Part shown: piece by piece, positions 8,017-18,635 of the stretch
How positions within the stretch are numbered: position 1 is the first letter of the stretch
How the letters are laid out: each line of letters starts with the position of its first letter
Assembly: GCF_002198665.1 (NCBI RefSeq)
Contig: NZ_MWLM01000062.1
Span: 21,795 to 85,794 of the forward strand
Length of the DNA stretch: 64,000 bases
DNA from: Novosphingobium sp. B 225
Lineage (GTDB): Bacteria; Pseudomonadota; Alphaproteobacteria; Sphingomonadales; Sphingomonadaceae
Reading direction: 5' to 3'
Translations under genes and position numbers: made by a program
The notes under the pieces: model-generated
Seen by the model: only the letters and a program-made list of their open reading frames with translations
Database searches by the model: none
What the model was told of the DNA's origin: nothing

Positions 8017-9468
8017 TTACATTACCCGCACGTAAACCCGGGTCGTGCGCTGTTCGTCATTCGATGCCTTGGCCACATACTCGAAATAGCTGGCCCCCTT
8101 GAACCCGCCCAGCGCCGAAACAGTGTAGGTGCCGGACGCGTTCTGGACCAGCGACAGTTCCCCGGCCCGGGCAGCCGGAACGCCGATTGACAGCACCGAA
8201 CCGCCCGCTGGATCAAATCCGCGCGTGGCCGCCCTTTGGTTCGAGAGGACGAAGTCATTGCCAGTCAGATCACCCGCGCTGAAAGTAAGCGAACTGGTTC
8301 CCGCAAGGACCAGGAAATCGGGCGCGGGCATGTACAGGCCGGTGTCATTATACCGCAGGTAATCGGCATACCGCGCCGTTTCGGTGATGATCGTCGGGGT
8401 AATCGCGGTCAGCGCCAGCACGGCCTGAGCCGTAGTATCGGTGCTGTCGGTGGCAACCCGCCCGACCATGGGGCGCAGATAACCATTGATCCCCAGCAGC
8501 CACCGGGCCTTTTCGGCAGAGGTTTCCAGCCGCACCGGCATGGCCGCCGCATAGCCATTGATCAGATGGGCAATGGCCTGAACCTTGGCCGTGCTGAGCT
8601 GCAAAGAGGGAAGCGGGCTGGGCTGGGTAATCCCGACATCCTTAAGATAGCACTGGATGAACGGCGTCATCCGGTCATTCTGGAAAATGAACAGGCTGGG
8701 TGCGGCAGCAAGGCAGCGGGTTGCAACGCCTTCGGTGGGCGTGATGCCGGGGCGCACGTCCCCATAGCTCATATCGATCCCCGGCGTGGTGTAACCTGTG
8801 CTGTTGGTGAGGGCCCCCATCGCGCCCATGATCGCCAGAACGCGCAGGTTGGCGGCATGCATCCGCGCGGCATCGGCGGCGCGGGCGGAATCGCCCGAAG
8901 CGGCCTCGGCAATCGCATCATAGGTGGCCAGATCGGGATCCGCCGTCAGGCCGAACAGGCTGCCGGTTATGCCAAGCTGGGTCTTGAGCCTGGCGGCGGT
9001 GCTGCCCGGTGCAACCAGCATGGCGGTTACCGGGGTAACCATCCGGACATTGGCCGGGGCGTTCATATAGATTTGCGCCCCGGTTTCATGATCAATCACG
9101 CGGGTCCGCTTGAATGTCAGCGCGTAATCGCCCGATGGATCGGCCCCAGGGGCGGATCCCAGCCCGGTATAGGTGGCGATCGCATTGGCATGGCCGGGAT
9201 AATACCGGCCATCGCGGGCCGTAAAGCCCAGAGTCCAATAAAGACCGAAAGTGTCAATATCGCCGCTGGTAAATTCGATCAGCCCGGTCGCCAGCGAAGT
9301 GGCATAGACCCGCGCGGTGGCAGTGGGAGCCGGCGGCGGCGTGAATGTGGGTGTGGGCGTAGGCGTCGGCCCCGGCGCAACCGGACTGCTGCCACCCCCG
9401 CTTCCTCCGCCACAGGCTGCCAGCACAAGTGTGCAGGCCCCAGCCAAGGCCCTGATCGAACGCCGCAT
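8017..9468 (-). CDS. Lipoprotein of unknown function with Pro-Thr linker
   Basis: 483 residues. The preferred ATG at 9468 has AGGAGGGG upstream and opens directly into a lipoprotein signal with lipobox LAAC followed by GGGSGGGS. Next comes a PTPTPTPT-type spacer (about residues 35-50), then a roughly 430-residue body with no motif I recognise. The C-terminal 100 residues look beta-rich (GTSSLTFSAGDLTGN, ASGTYTVSALGGFKGASYFEYVAK), reminiscent of bacterial Ig or cadherin-like surface modules. It is predicted to be a lipid-anchored envelope protein; function unknown. It stands alone on the minus strand. Confidence 0.75.
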   Translation of the reverse strand: MRRSIRALAGACTLVLAACGGGSGGGSSPVAPGPTPTPTPTFTPPPAPTATARVYATSLATGLIEFTSGDIDTFGLYWTLGFTARDGRYYPGHANAIATYTGLGSAPGADPSGDYALTFKRTRVIDHETGAQIYMNAPANVRMVTPVTAMLVAPGSTAARLKTQLGITGSLFGLTADPDLATYDAIAEAASGDSARAADAARMHAANLRVLAIMGAMGALTNSTGYTTPGIDMSYGDVRPGITPTEGVATRCLAAAPSLFIFQNDRMTPFIQCYLKDVGITQPSPLPSLQLSTAKVQAIAHLINGYAAAMPVRLETSAEKARWLLGINGYLRPMVGRVATDSTDTTAQAVLALTAITPTIITETARYADYLRYNDTGLYMPAPDFLVLAGTSSLTFSAGDLTGNDFVLSNQRAATRGFDPAGGSVLSIGVPAARAGELSLVQNASGTYTVSALGGFKGASYFEYVAKASNDEQRTTRVYVRVM

Positions 9469-9737
9469 CCGCCCCTCCTGCATGGCCGGTATGCCCGGCA
9501 TCATCCCGATCACCATGCTGGCATGGCCAGCGGACCTTGGCAACCGTGCAAAGCGTTAGAATCGCATCGTTAGTTTGGCGGGGTTGGGGTGGGCAGATGG
9601 CTTGGCAGCGGCGCGTCAACAGGCAGATCGGCACGGCCATCCGGCCAGCCTGCTTCCTTCCTGTCGGGGCGGCGACGACCCGTGATGCGGCAGTGCTGGA
9701 TGCGCAGCGCCAGAACGCGCAGGCTGGCCGACAAAAC

Positions 9738-9880
9738 CATTTTCCTACACGCGGCCAAGCTGTCAGAATCCTCACCGGCTCTTTGACATTGTTGGATTCG
9801 CTTGGTGCCCCGGCGCGGGCACGGCAAAACATTTCGCGCGGGCAAACTGTGCCCTGCGGATGTGTTTTATCAACTAACTC
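9738..9880 (+). other. Non-coding element shared with 59008-59195
   Basis: The 465-bp gap between the lipoprotein start and dxs has no credible gene. It holds blocks also found near 59.0 kb in the same order. First is TTTTCCTACACGC followed by GCCA-GCTG. Then GCTCTTTGACATTG, which resembles a boxA antiterminator, followed by GGAT. Further on are CGGCAAAACATTTCG and GGGCAAACTGTGCCC. Both copies read along the plus strand while the flanking genes are on the minus strand, so they are not leaders of these genes. A small RNA or a mobile-element remnant is possible. Confidence 0.4.
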
Positions 9881-9933
9881 TGGAAATATCGTTTGGTTTC
9901 AATCCGGGCAGCGTAACGCTGGGGGCGCAAAAA

Positions 9934-11856
9934 TCAGGCCCGGGCCTCTTCAACGCCCGCTGAATTGTGGCGCAGGGCCTTCAATACGCTGTCGACGATC
10001 CCGGCGGCGTTGAGACCGGCGGCGTCGTATTGCTTGTCCGGGCTGTCGTGGTCCTGGAACACGTCTGGCAGGCGCAGGGTGCGGATTTTGAGGCCGGCAT
10101 CGGTCAGCCCTTCGTCGCTGGCCATGGTCAGGACATGGGCGCCGAGGCCGCCGATGGAGCCTTCCTCCACGGTGACCACCACTTCGTGGGTGGCCATCAG
10201 GTGGCGGATCAGGTCGGTGTCGAGCGGCTTGGCAAAGCGCAGGTCGGCCACGGTGGTCGAAAGGCCCTTGGCCTCAAGCTGGTCGGCGGCTTTCAGCGCT
10301 TCGGCGAGGCGGGTGCCGAGCGACAGGATCGCGACTTTGGTGCCGTGGCGCACCACGCGGCCCTTGCCGATCTCCAGCTGTTGCGGGACCTCGGGCAGCG
10401 GCACGCCGGTGCCATTGCCGCGCGGATAGCGGAAGGCGATCGGGCCGCTATCGTGGAGCGCGGCAGTATAGGTCATGTGGACCAGCTCGGCCTCGTCCGC
10501 GGCGGCCATGACCACCATGTTGGGCAGGCTGGCGAGGTAGGTCACGTCGAACGATCCGGCGTGGGTCGCCCCATCCGCCCCGACCAGCCCGGCGCGGTCA
10601 ATCGCAAAGCGGACCGGGAGGTTCTGGATCGCGACGTCGTGGACCACCTGGTCATAGGCGCGCTGGAGGAAAGTGGAGTAGATTGCGCAGAACGGCCGCA
10701 TTCCTTCGGCGGCAAGGCCCGCAGCGAAGGTGACGGCGTGCTGTTCGGCAATGCCCACGTCGAAACTGCGATCGGGGTGCGCTGTGGCAAATTTGTCGAC
10801 CCCGGTCCCGCTCGGCATCGCGGCGGTGATCGCGCAGATCCGGGGATCGTCGTTGGCGAGCCAGGCCAGGGTTTCGCCGAAGACGTTCTGATAGGCCGGC
10901 GCGGTGGCCACTGGCTTGACCTGCTGGCCGGTGATCACGTCGAACTTCTGGACCCCGTGGTACTTGTCCGCCGCCGCCTCGGCCGGGGCATAGCCTTTGC
11001 CCTTTTGCGTGACGACATGGATCAGGCACGGACCTTCCGCCGCATCGCGGACGTTTTCCAGGATCGGGACCAGCTGGTCGATGTTGTGCCCGTCGATCGG
11101 GCCGACGTAGTAGAAGCCCAGTTCCTCAAACAGGGTCCCGCCCATCGCCATGCCGCGGGCGAACTCGTCGGTCTTCTTGGCAGCGCGGTGGAGCGGTTCG
11201 GGGAGCCTCCGCGACAGCCGGCGGGCAATGTCGCGCAGGCCCAAAAAGGGCCGCGAGGAGACGAGGCGCGCGAGATAGGCCGATAGCCCGCCCACCGGCG
11301 GCGCGATCGACATGTCGTTATCGTTGAGGATCACCACCAGCCGGTTTCCGGCCGGTTTGGCGTTGTTCATCGCCTCATAGGCCATCCCCGCGCTCATCGC
11401 GCCGTCGCCGATCACGGCGATGCCCTTGCCCGGCAGCCCGCGCATCTGGTTGGCGAGGGCAAAGCCCAGCGCGGCGGAAATCGAGGTAGAGCTGTGCGCC
11501 GTGCCGAACGCGTCGTAATCGCTCTCGCTGCGCTTGGTGAAGCCCGACAGGCCACCGCCCTGGCGCAAGGTGCGGATGCGATCCCGACGCCCGGTCAGGA
11601 TCTTGTGCGGATAGGCCTGGTGGCCCACGTCCCACACCAGCCGGTCCTGCGGGGTGTTGAAGACATAGTGGATCGCGACGGTCAGTTCGACCACGCCGAG
11701 CCCGGAGCCAAGGTGCCCGCCGGTGGTGCCAACGGCGCTGATCATCTCGGCCCGCAGCTCATCCGCCAGCGCGCGCAACTGGCCCGGCGCAAGTTTGCGC
11801 AGGTCCTCGGGGGTATCGACCGTGTCGAGCAGCGGAGTTGCCGGAGTGGCAGTCAT
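9934..11856 (-). CDS. dxs: 1-deoxy-D-xylulose-5-phosphate synthase
   Basis: 640 residues, full family length. It condenses pyruvate and glyceraldehyde 3-phosphate, using ThDP, in the first step of the MEP isoprenoid pathway. Landmarks are [18 protein letters not shown] near residue 42, the ThDP/Mg motif [28 protein letters not shown] between domains, and the transketolase-like [19 protein letters not shown] and [18 protein letters not shown]. No neighbour belongs to the pathway. A Fur-family gene starts 36 bp upstream on the same strand side. Confidence 0.97.
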   Translation of the reverse strand: MTATPATPLLDTVDTPEDLRKLAPGQLRALADELRAEMISAVGTTGGHLGSGLGVVELTVAIHYVFNTPQDRLVWDVGHQAYPHKILTGRRDRIRTLRQGGGLSGFTKRSESDYDAFGTAHSSTSISAALGFALANQMRGLPGKGIAVIGDGAMSAGMAYEAMNNAKPAGNRLVVILNDNDMSIAPPVGGLSAYLARLVSSRPFLGLRDIARRLSRRLPEPLHRAAKKTDEFARGMAMGGTLFEELGFYYVGPIDGHNIDQLVPILENVRDAAEGPCLIHVVTQKGKGYAPAEAAADKYHGVQKFDVITGQQVKPVATAPAYQNVFGETLAWLANDDPRICAITAAMPSGTGVDKFATAHPDRSFDVGIAEQHAVTFAAGLAAEGMRPFCAIYSTFLQRAYDQVVHDVAIQNLPVRFAIDRAGLVGADGATHAGSFDVTYLASLPNMVVMAAADEAELVHMTYTAALHDSGPIAFRYPRGNGTGVPLPEVPQQLEIGKGRVVRHGTKVAILSLGTRLAEALKAADQLEAKGLSTTVADLRFAKPLDTDLIRHLMATHEVVVTVEEGSIGGLGAHVLTMASDEGLTDAGLKIRTLRLPDVFQDHDSPDKQYDAAGLNAAGIVDSVLKALRHNSAGVEEARA

Positions 11857-11892
11857 CTGGGGGGCCTTACACCCTTGAAATCGCGCTGTCGA

Positions 11893-12366
11893 TCAGCTGT
11901 CGGAACAGCTGGCGCACTGGCCGCGCAGTTCCACGACCGGGCGGATATCGGCAAAGCCCGCGCCGTGCGCGGCATCGACCAATGCGCCGGTCAGCCGGTC
12001 ATCGTCGATATGGGTGGCTTGCCCGCACGAATCGCAGATCAGGAAAATGCAGTCGTGGCGGCAGCCCGGGTGCGGATTGACCACATAGGCATTGGCGCTT
12101 TCGACCCGGCGCGCAAGGTTGCTGGCCACGAACAGGTCAAGAATACGGTAGACCGAATTGGCCGCAACCCGCTTGCCGCGCGCTTTCGAGACATGTTCGG
12201 CAATGTCATAGGCTGAGGCCGGGCGCGGCTGTACGGCCAGCGCGTCATAAACCTCGCCGCGCATTTCGGTCCACTGCTCGCCTGCCTCGATCAGCGCGTC
12301 GCGCGCGGCATCGACCAGGCTGGTGCCCGAAGGTTCGTGGTGATGGTGGTGTGCGTGGCTGCCCAT
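11893..12366 (-). CDS. Fur-family metalloregulator, probably Zur
   Basis: 157 residues. The N-terminus is His-rich (HAHHHHHEP), followed by the Fur winged helix (PASAYDIAEHVSKARGKRVAANSVYRILDLFV) and the dimerisation domain with the zinc-binding pairs CDSCG and CASC near the C-terminus. The His-rich start and Cys pairs fit a zinc-responsive Zur better than Fur, but no zinc transporter is adjacent to confirm it. It lies between msrA and dxs on the minus strand. Confidence 0.85.
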   Translation of the reverse strand: MGSHAHHHHHEPSGTSLVDAARDALIEAGEQWTEMRGEVYDALAVQPRPASAYDIAEHVSKARGKRVAANSVYRILDLFVASNLARRVESANAYVVNPHPGCRHDCIFLICDSCGQATHIDDDRLTGALVDAAHGAGFADIRPVVELRGQCASCSDS

Positions 12367-12401
12367 ATGCGCGATATAGGACGGCCCCGCGCATTCGGCA
12401 A

Positions 12402-13082
12402 TCAGCCGCGCGTGAAAGTGGCCTTCCAGAACCCCGGAAAGCGCCGCTTGAGCGCCGCGACCTTGGCCACATCCCAGGCCAGAATGTAGGGATGGGACGG
12501 ATTTTTGGCCATGAAGTCCTGATGATAGTCCGGGCCGGGATAGAACCCTTTGTAGGGTTCTATCCGCGTCACGATCGGCGCTTTCCAGATCCCTGAGGCC
12601 TTCAGCTGCGCCAGATAGGCCGCCGCGACTTGCTGTTGCTCAGCCCCCAGCGGAACCAAGGCCGAACGGTACTGGGTGCCCGTATCCGGACCCTGACGGT
12701 TGAGCGTAGTCGGATCGGCAACCACCGAGAAGAAGATCCGCACCAGCTGGTCATAGCGCACCACTTTGGGATCGTAAGTGACGCGCACCACTTCCGCATG
12801 ACCAGTATCGCCCCCGGAAACCCGGTCATAATCAGCCGTTCTTGCTGCGCCTCCATGGAAGCCGGGCACCACACTGGTCACCCCCAGCACGTGGCTGAAC
12901 ACCCCTTCGACGCCCCAATAGCAGCCGCCCGCGAAGATCGCCTGCCTGAGCCCCCGGGCTTCATCCGACTGGCGCGCGGCGGCGGGTGCAAGCACGCTGG
13001 CTTCCCCGGCGTGGGCCGGTGCCTGACAGGCGGAGAGCGCCAAGGCGCCCGTTAGCAGGAGAACTGAGAAGCCGCGCTTCAA
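12402..13082 (-). CDS. msrA: Peptide methionine sulfoxide reductase A, exported lipoprotein form
   Basis: 226 residues if translation starts at the TTG at 13082, whose TG is shared with the stop of the small gene upstream (TTGA overlap). This start opens directly into a lipoprotein signal (KRGFSVLLLTGALALSAC). The MsrA domain follows with the catalytic motif GGCYWGVEGVF and the substrate-binding region GDTGHAEVVRVTYDP. It reduces S-epimers of methionine sulfoxide and, with this signal, would protect envelope proteins. The only in-frame ATG (13256) would add about 58 unrelated residues and hide the signal, so I reject it. Confidence 0.88.
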   Translation of the reverse strand: MKRGFSVLLLTGALALSACQAPAHAGEASVLAPAAARQSDEARGLRQAIFAGGCYWGVEGVFSHVLGVTSVVPGFHGGAARTADYDRVSGGDTGHAEVVRVTYDPKVVRYDQLVRIFFSVVADPTTLNRQGPDTGTQYRSALVPLGAEQQQVAAAYLAQLKASGIWKAPIVTRIEPYKGFYPGPDYHQDFMAKNPSHPYILAWDVAKVAALKRRFPGFWKATFTRG

Positions 13083-13240
13083 CGCGTCTGGTCGGGCAGC
13101 GCCGGAGCGGCCTGCGCGGCGGGAATCGGACCAGAGATCTGAGCCCGGCCCTGTGCCACCATCGCCCCGGTCAGCGCCAGCGCGCCCAGCACAAAGCCAA
13201 TGCCAAAGGAACGATAGAGGTCGGGTTTGAACAGGCCCAT
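13079..13240 (-). CDS. Small 53-residue single-pass membrane protein
   Basis: Short gene found by reading the minus strand upstream of msrA: MGLFKPDLYRSFGIGFVLG at the N-terminus, a hydrophobic helix of about 18 residues (13-30), then a Pro/Ala/Gln-rich tail ending in LPDQTR. The stop TGA overlaps the msrA TTG start, implying translational coupling. Only the helix is informative. It may anchor or assist the exported MsrA, but that is inference. No family recognised. Confidence 0.65.
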   Translation of the reverse strand: MGLFKPDLYRSFGIGFVLGALALTGAMVAQGRAQISGPIPAAQAAPALPDQTR

Positions 13241-13406
13241 GGATCTTCACTTGCATAACGGTCGATTCGGTTGAGGGTCTCCTGCCGAAATTCGTCTTAC
13301 CGTCGAGTGAACGTTACAGCGCTACCCATGGCTTCGCGACGAAGCGAAGCAGGCCTGCGGTGAGTTGCGGAACACAGGCTTAATCGGGCGGCGCGATGCC
13401 CGGCGA

Positions 13407-14996
13407 TCAGTGTCGGAAGTGCCGCATACCCGTGAACACCATTGCCAGACCAGCCTCATCCGCCGCCTTGATCACATCGTCGTCGCGGATCGAGCCGCCG
13501 GGCTGGATTACGGCGGTGGCTCCGGCCTCGGCTGCGGCGAGCAGACCATCAGCGAAAGGAAAGAAGGCGTCGCTGGCGACAGCCGATCCGACCGTGCGGC
13601 TTTGCACCCAACCGAACTTGTCGGCCGCTTCGGCGGCCTTCAGCGCGGCGATCCGGCTTGAATCGCGGCGGTTCATCTGGCCCGCGCCGATCCCGGCGGT
13701 GATCCCGTCCCTGGCATAGACAATCGCGTTCGATTTGACGTGGCGTGCCACGGTCCAGGCAAACAGGCAGTCCTTCAGCTCTTGCTCGCTCGGCTGGCGG
13801 CGGGTGACGACCTTGAGGTCATCCAGTGTGATCGCGCCGTTATCGCGACTTTGCACCAACAGCCCGCCGGTGATCGGCTTGATGTTCAGCCCGCCCCGGC
13901 GCGGATCGGGCAGATCGCCGGTCAGCAGCAGCCGCAGGTTCTTCTTGCGGCCGAACGCGGCAATCGCGGCTTCATCGGCCGCGGGGGCCACCACCACTTC
14001 GGTGAAGATTTCGCAGATCGCCTCGGCCGTAGGACCATCGAGCGGAACATTGACCGCAACGATCCCGCCAAAGGCCGAAACATCATCACATTGCAGCGCT
14101 CCGGACCAAGCCTCAAGCAAGGTTGAGCTTTGTGCCACACCGCACGGATTCGCGTGCTTCACGATCACCACGGCCGGATCCTGACCGCGGAATTCCGCCA
14201 CCAGTTCAAAGGCCGCGTCGGCATCGGCATAATTGTTGTACGACAATTCCTTGCCCTGCAACTGCCGTGCCTGGGCGATGCCCGATCCGTGCGGCCCCTT
14301 GGGAATGTAGAGCGCGGCGCGCTGGTGCGGATTTTCGCCGTAACGCAGCTCTTCCTTGCGCGTGGCGGTGACGGCCAGCATTTCAGGGAACAGTTGCTGC
14401 TGATCGGCAAAGGCGAACCACTGGCTGATCATCGCGTCATAGGCGGCGGTCGCGGCATAGGCGCGTCCGGCCATCAGGCGGCGGAAATCGTAACCGGTTG
14501 CCCCGTCCTTCGCCTCAAGTTCGGCGAGCAGCCCGGCATAGTCGGCCGGATCGGTGACAATCGTGACGTAGAGATGGTTCTTCGCCGCCGAGCGCACCAT
14601 GCTGGGGCCGCCGATGTCGATATTCTCGATCACCTCGTCGCGGGCCGCGCCCTTGGCCACGGTCGCTTCGAAGGGATAGAGGTTGACCACCACCAGATCG
14701 ATCGCGCCAATTGCGTGTTCGGCCATGGCTGCAGCATGTTCGGGATTGTCGCGCACGGCCAGCAGCCCGCCGTGGACCTTGGGATGCAGGGTCTTGACCC
14801 GGCCGTCCATCATTTCGGGGAAGCCGGTCAGTTCGGAAATGTCCTTCACCGTCAGGCCCGCATCGCGCAACGCCTTGGCCGTGCCGCCAGTGGAGACCAG
14901 TTCCACTCCGCGCGCGCTGAGCGCCTGACCCAGTTCGGTCAGCCCGGTCTTGTCGGACACTGACAACAGTGCCCGCTGGATCTTCACGTCAGTCAC
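13407..14996 (-). CDS. purH: Bifunctional AICAR transformylase / IMP cyclohydrolase
   Basis: 529 residues, complete. It catalyses the last two steps of IMP synthesis. The N-terminal MGS-like cyclohydrolase domain (residues 1-200) shows [29 protein letters not shown] and [13 protein letters not shown]. The C-terminal transformylase has [22 protein letters not shown] and FFPFADGL. The start lies 6 bp after the heparinase-like stop, and the order rpe, heparinase-like, purH on one strand suggests a single transcript. Confidence 0.97.
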   Translation of the reverse strand: MTDVKIQRALLSVSDKTGLTELGQALSARGVELVSTGGTAKALRDAGLTVKDISELTGFPEMMDGRVKTLHPKVHGGLLAVRDNPEHAAAMAEHAIGAIDLVVVNLYPFEATVAKGAARDEVIENIDIGGPSMVRSAAKNHLYVTIVTDPADYAGLLAELEAKDGATGYDFRRLMAGRAYAATAAYDAMISQWFAFADQQQLFPEMLAVTATRKEELRYGENPHQRAALYIPKGPHGSGIAQARQLQGKELSYNNYADADAAFELVAEFRGQDPAVVIVKHANPCGVAQSSTLLEAWSGALQCDDVSAFGGIVAVNVPLDGPTAEAICEIFTEVVVAPAADEAAIAAFGRKKNLRLLLTGDLPDPRRGGLNIKPITGGLLVQSRDNGAITLDDLKVVTRRQPSEQELKDCLFAWTVARHVKSNAIVYARDGITAGIGAGQMNRRDSSRIAALKAAEAADKFGWVQSRTVGSAVASDAFFPFADGLLAAAEAGATAVIQPGGSIRDDDVIKAADEAGLAMVFTGMRHFRH

Positions 14997-15002
14997 TTGA
15001 AT

Positions 15003-16904
15003 CTACCCCATTTTCTTCAGGAGCCAGGCAAAGTTGCCGCCCCCGCGCGAGACCAGCCCCTGGAGCACCAGTTGCTGGACCGGCTGCGGGCGGCCTTGCC
15101 CATCGGCCCAGATGCTTTCTTCCAGAACGATCTGCCCGCCGCCCGAACGGAATTGCCACAGGCTGCCATCAGGCAGTGCCAGGCCCGCGCCTTGCCCGTC
15201 TTCGGACAGGCGGACATCGATCCCCGCGCCCAGATGGAACCGGATCGCAAAGCCGACTTTGCCGTTCTTGGCCTTGCGCCCGCCCGGCACCAGCAGATCC
15301 TCACCGCGCAGTTCGGTGCCATCATCGCGCAGGATCAGGATCCGGCGGTGAGTCAGGCCATAGCGCGCCTCATAGCCGTTATGGCTAGCTTCAAGCCGGG
15401 TTGCCCCGGTGCCCTTGTCGCTGGTCAGGGTGCGGCGATCGATCTCCACTTCGGATACGCCGGTGCCGATTGCGCCGTTGATCAGCACGGCGGTGGAATT
15501 GGCATCATCCAGCACCAGCGTGGAATGCGCCGCCGTGGCGCGCAAGCCTTGTTCAAGCCGCACCGGCATCAGCCCGCCAGCACAGCCCGAACCCCCGCAG
15601 TTAACTACCAGACGGTGGCCGCCATGGCTGAATTCAAACGCAAGCGTAGAGGCGCAGCCGGTTCGCGCATGCTTGGCCAGCGGCGGCGGAGCGGCATCGA
15701 ACTGCAGGATCGACTGCTTGGCCACTACGCGCTGATAGCCCCATTGGCGGACATCGCGGAGCGGGCGGGTGCGCACGCCGCTCGCCTCGATCAGCGCGGC
15801 AAGCTCGTCCCCGTCGATCGCCCAGGCTCCTTGCCAGCTGCCCAGCGAGCCATCGCCGTGCGTCAGTGCCAGCAGTGGCGGGACCAGCATGGTAAGGATT
15901 GCATCGAGCGCTTCGGGAGGATCGAGCCGCAGGGCGTGATAGCAGGCGCGCAGCTTGATGATCAGGCCGATCACTTCGATCTGGCCGAGCGGGCTGCGTG
16001 ACAGCACGCCGCCATCATCGCCCACCAGTTCACCCAGGGCCTTGATCAGCCCGGCTTCGCCAAACAGGCGGCGCGCCTTGCCATCGGGCAGCAACAGGCC
16101 TGCCGCGACAATTCCGCACCAACCCGCAACTTGCGCCAGCAGGTCTTCGGCGCGGGACACATTCTTGTCGAGCCAGCGCGCGGTTTCCTCCAGCGCGCCC
16201 AGCACCCGGGCGCGGTGGGCCTTGTCCGGCCCGGACAGGATCAGCGGGGCATGGACCAGCCAGTTGAGTTCGCGCGCACCGGCATTGGCCAGTGACCAGG
16301 CCGGGCCCTTGCCAGGTTTGCCGGGAACCTTGGGATTGGCGGCCAGCCAGGCCCCCAGCACCCGTTCCGCCACCGGGACGGCCTGTTCGCGCGCGGCGCA
16401 GGCTTCCAGATCGGCAAGCCAGGCGAACGAATGAACCGCGCGCTCCAGCGGCGGTGCCATCCGTGCCACGCCGCCGAAATCGATCTGGGCGATCGGAGCC
16501 TTGACCCCGTGAACCAGGAAATGTCCGGCACGCAGCGCTGTTCCGGCGACGCGCGATCCGGGCAAGGGGTTCTGCACCGTGGCCAGCAGGCGCGGCTTGC
16601 CGGGCTTGCGGAACGGGCTCGACAGGGTGGAGCCGGGGATCCCCAGCCGATAGGCAAAGCGCAGCAGGCGCTCACCCGCGCCAAGGCTGGGCGGGGCAAA
16701 GTCAGCCAGGGCCAGCGCGCGGCCCGGTTCAACCAGTTCGCCGGTTGGCGGCGGCGCGCCGCCCTCACCCGCAACTGCGGCGCCATTGCTCACCAGCAGC
16801 TCCTCATTGCCTGCACCCAAAGGTACCGCCATGTCCGCCCCGGCGCCAGTTGGCACCGTATCCGCCGACGCATCGCCGCGCGCGGAGATGAGCGCATCGG
16901 CCAT
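15003..16904 (-). CDS. Heparinase II/III-like protein
   Basis: 633 residues. After a low-complexity Gly/Ala/Pro N-terminus of about 70 residues there is an alpha-helical toroid region (RLLRFAYRLG, FAWLADLEAC, LNWLVHAPLILSG, WCGIVAAGLLLPDG). A beta-rich C-terminal half follows (FEFSHGGHRLVVNCGG, STLVLDDANSTAVL, THRRILILRDDGTELRGED) as in heparinase II/III lyases. This gene is a regular neighbour of rpe and purH in sphingomonads, and a role in their acidic envelope polysaccharide is possible. The substrate cannot be deduced. No signal peptide is seen, so secretion is doubtful or the start is misplaced. Confidence 0.82.
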   Translation of the reverse strand: MADALISARGDASADTVPTGAGADMAVPLGAGNEELLVSNGAAVAGEGGAPPPTGELVEPGRALALADFAPPSLGAGERLLRFAYRLGIPGSTLSSPFRKPGKPRLLATVQNPLPGSRVAGTALRAGHFLVHGVKAPIAQIDFGGVARMAPPLERAVHSFAWLADLEACAAREQAVPVAERVLGAWLAANPKVPGKPGKGPAWSLANAGARELNWLVHAPLILSGPDKAHRARVLGALEETARWLDKNVSRAEDLLAQVAGWCGIVAAGLLLPDGKARRLFGEAGLIKALGELVGDDGGVLSRSPLGQIEVIGLIIKLRACYHALRLDPPEALDAILTMLVPPLLALTHGDGSLGSWQGAWAIDGDELAALIEASGVRTRPLRDVRQWGYQRVVAKQSILQFDAAPPPLAKHARTGCASTLAFEFSHGGHRLVVNCGGSGCAGGLMPVRLEQGLRATAAHSTLVLDDANSTAVLINGAIGTGVSEVEIDRRTLTSDKGTGATRLEASHNGYEARYGLTHRRILILRDDGTELRGEDLLVPGGRKAKNGKVGFAIRFHLGAGIDVRLSEDGQGAGLALPDGSLWQFRSGGGQIVLEESIWADGQGRPQPVQQLVLQGLVSRGGGNFAWLLKKMG

Positions 16905-16907
16905 GGC

Positions 16908-17570
16908 TCACCCCACCCCCTTGAGCGCGGCGATATTGGCGGCGTAACAATCCGGCCCGCCGCGGAAGGCAGCCGTCCCGGCCACCAGCACATCGGCCCC
17001 GGCATCAACGCATTGCCGCGCGATAACGGCATCGACCCCGCCGTCCACTTCAAGCCGCACGTCCCGCCCGGTCTTGTCGATCGACTTGCGGATCGCCTCG
17101 ATCTTGCGCAGCTGGCTGGAAATGAAGCTTTGCCCGCCAAACCCGGGATTGACGCTCATCACCAGCACCAGATCCACTTCCTCATAAAGGTAATCGAGCA
17201 TCTTGGCGGGCGTGCCGGGGTTGAGCGAAACCCCGGCCTGCTTGCCCAGCGCCTTGATCGCCTGAACCGTGCGGTGCGCGTGCGGCCCGGCTTCGGGGTG
17301 GAAGGTGATGATATCCGCCCCGGCATCGGCGAAAGCCTGCAGATAGGGATCGACCGGGCTGATCATCAGGTGGACGTCAAACGGCTTGGTCGTGTGGGGG
17401 CGCAGCGCCTTTACCACCATCGGTCCGATCGTGAGGTTGGGAACGAAGTGCCCGTCCATCACATCAACATGGATCCAGTCCGCTCCGGCTGCGTCGATCG
17501 CGCGCACTTCCTCGCCCAGCCGGGCAAAATCGGCGGAGAGGATCGAGGGCGAGATCAGCGGTGCAGCCAT
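16908..17570 (-). CDS. rpe: Ribulose-phosphate 3-epimerase
   Basis: 220 residues, a complete TIM barrel. It interconverts ribulose 5-phosphate and xylulose 5-phosphate in the pentose phosphate pathway. Typical motifs are [17 protein letters not shown] (N-terminus), [42 protein letters not shown] and [20 protein letters not shown]. The stop is 3 bp before the heparinase-like start, consistent with an operon. Confidence 0.96.
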   Translation of the reverse strand: MAAPLISPSILSADFARLGEEVRAIDAAGADWIHVDVMDGHFVPNLTIGPMVVKALRPHTTKPFDVHLMISPVDPYLQAFADAGADIITFHPEAGPHAHRTVQAIKALGKQAGVSLNPGTPAKMLDYLYEEVDLVLVMSVNPGFGGQSFISSQLRKIEAIRKSIDKTGRDVRLEVDGGVDAVIARQCVDAGADVLVAGTAAFRGGPDCYAANIAALKGVG

Positions 17571-17732
17571 GGCGCGAAAATATGCTCCCTTGATCGGCGC
17601 TTACCTACCGTATCTGGGGGCAACAAGGCGCAGAGCGGCGGTTTTCCACACTGCATCTCGTTCAGGGCAAACACTTGGCCGCGCCAGCGATTCATCCTGC
17701 CGCGCGATTGACCTTGGCGCCGCTTGGCGGCA

Positions 17733-18635
17733 ATGCCGCTGGCCATGGCCAATCCTGCCCCGCCCCACCCTGCGCTGGCCCTGCTGAAGCGCGAAACCCG
17801 CCTGTGCGAAGGGGCGGTTCCGCTGGGGCTGGACGGCGGGGAAATCAGGCCGGACAGCTGGCAGCTGGATGGCGAGCGCTTCCTGTTCCGGTCGGCCACG
17901 GGGCTGGGTTATCTCTATGTCCGGGGCGAGGGTATCATCGCACAGCGCCCGCCGGGCTGGGATCCGGACGAGGACAGCCTGATCCGCAATGGCAGTGTCT
18001 ATGCGGCAGTCGCCTGCATCAACGGGCTCTATCCGATCCACGCATCGGCCGTGGCCTGGCAGGGCCGGGTCCATGCCTTCACCGGACCGTCAGGCGCGGG
18101 CAAGTCCACGCTGACGGCAGAGCTGACCCGGCGCGGTCTGCCGCTGTTCTGCGATGACACGCTGCTGCTCGACCTGACCCGGCCCGAAGCGCCACTCTGC
18201 CTGCCGGGGCACAAGCGGCTCAAGCTGTGGCCCGATGCCCTTGCGCTGACCGGTGCCAGCCCCACCGGCAAAATCGCGCAGCGGTTTGACAAATTCTATG
18301 CTGAGCCCGCCGGAGGCAGCATCAAGGACGTGCTGCCACTGGCCAGCCTGACTTTCCTTGAGGAAGGTGAGCACGCCCGGATCGAGCCGCTGCACGGTGC
18401 GGAAAAGCTGCTGCGGCTGCAGGACGATCACTATACCACGGACCTGTTCCTGGCCGCTTCGCAGCCCGACCGGGCCGGACGTTTCGCCCAATTGGCCGCG
18501 CTGGCCCGCGGCCTCTCCCTGTCACGCTTCATCCGCCCGCGCGATACTGCGCGCTTTGCAGTGGACGCCGGGGTGGCGGAACGGCATGTGAAGCAGCACC
18601 CAACCGTCCAGCCAGACAGCGAGCCAGGCCCATGA
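17733..18635 (+). CDS. HprK-like kinase of the lasso peptide cluster
   Basis: 300 residues from the ATG at 17733; a TTG at 17724 and an ATG at 17745 are possible alternatives. The C-terminal half resembles HPr kinase. It has a Walker A loop GPSGAGKST (about 118-126), then LPLFCDDTLLLD and a LPGHKRLKLWPDAL segment; the N-terminal 100 residues are variable. It opens a five-gene run ending in an exporter. Related kinases in paeninodin-type clusters phosphorylate the C-terminal Ser of the precursor, and the precursor here ends in Ser. Activity here is inferred; it overlaps the next gene by the ATGA. Confidence 0.85.
   Translation: MPLAMANPAPPHPALALLKRETRLCEGAVPLGLDGGEIRPDSWQLDGERFLFRSATGLGYLYVRGEGIIAQRPPGWDPDEDSLIRNGSVYAAVACINGLYPIHASAVAWQGRVHAFTGPSGAGKSTLTAELTRRGLPLFCDDTLLLDLTRPEAPLCLPGHKRLKLWPDALALTGASPTGKIAQRFDKFYAEPAGGSIKDVLPLASLTFLEEGEHARIEPLHGAEKLLRLQDDHYTTDLFLAASQPDRAGRFAQLAALARGLSLSRFIRPRDTARFAVDAGVAERHVKQHPTVQPDSEPGP

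Noticed and set aside
9781..9795. boxA-like motif taken as an rRNA operon leader
   Set aside because: No rRNA or tRNA follows; dxs lies downstream on the other strand.
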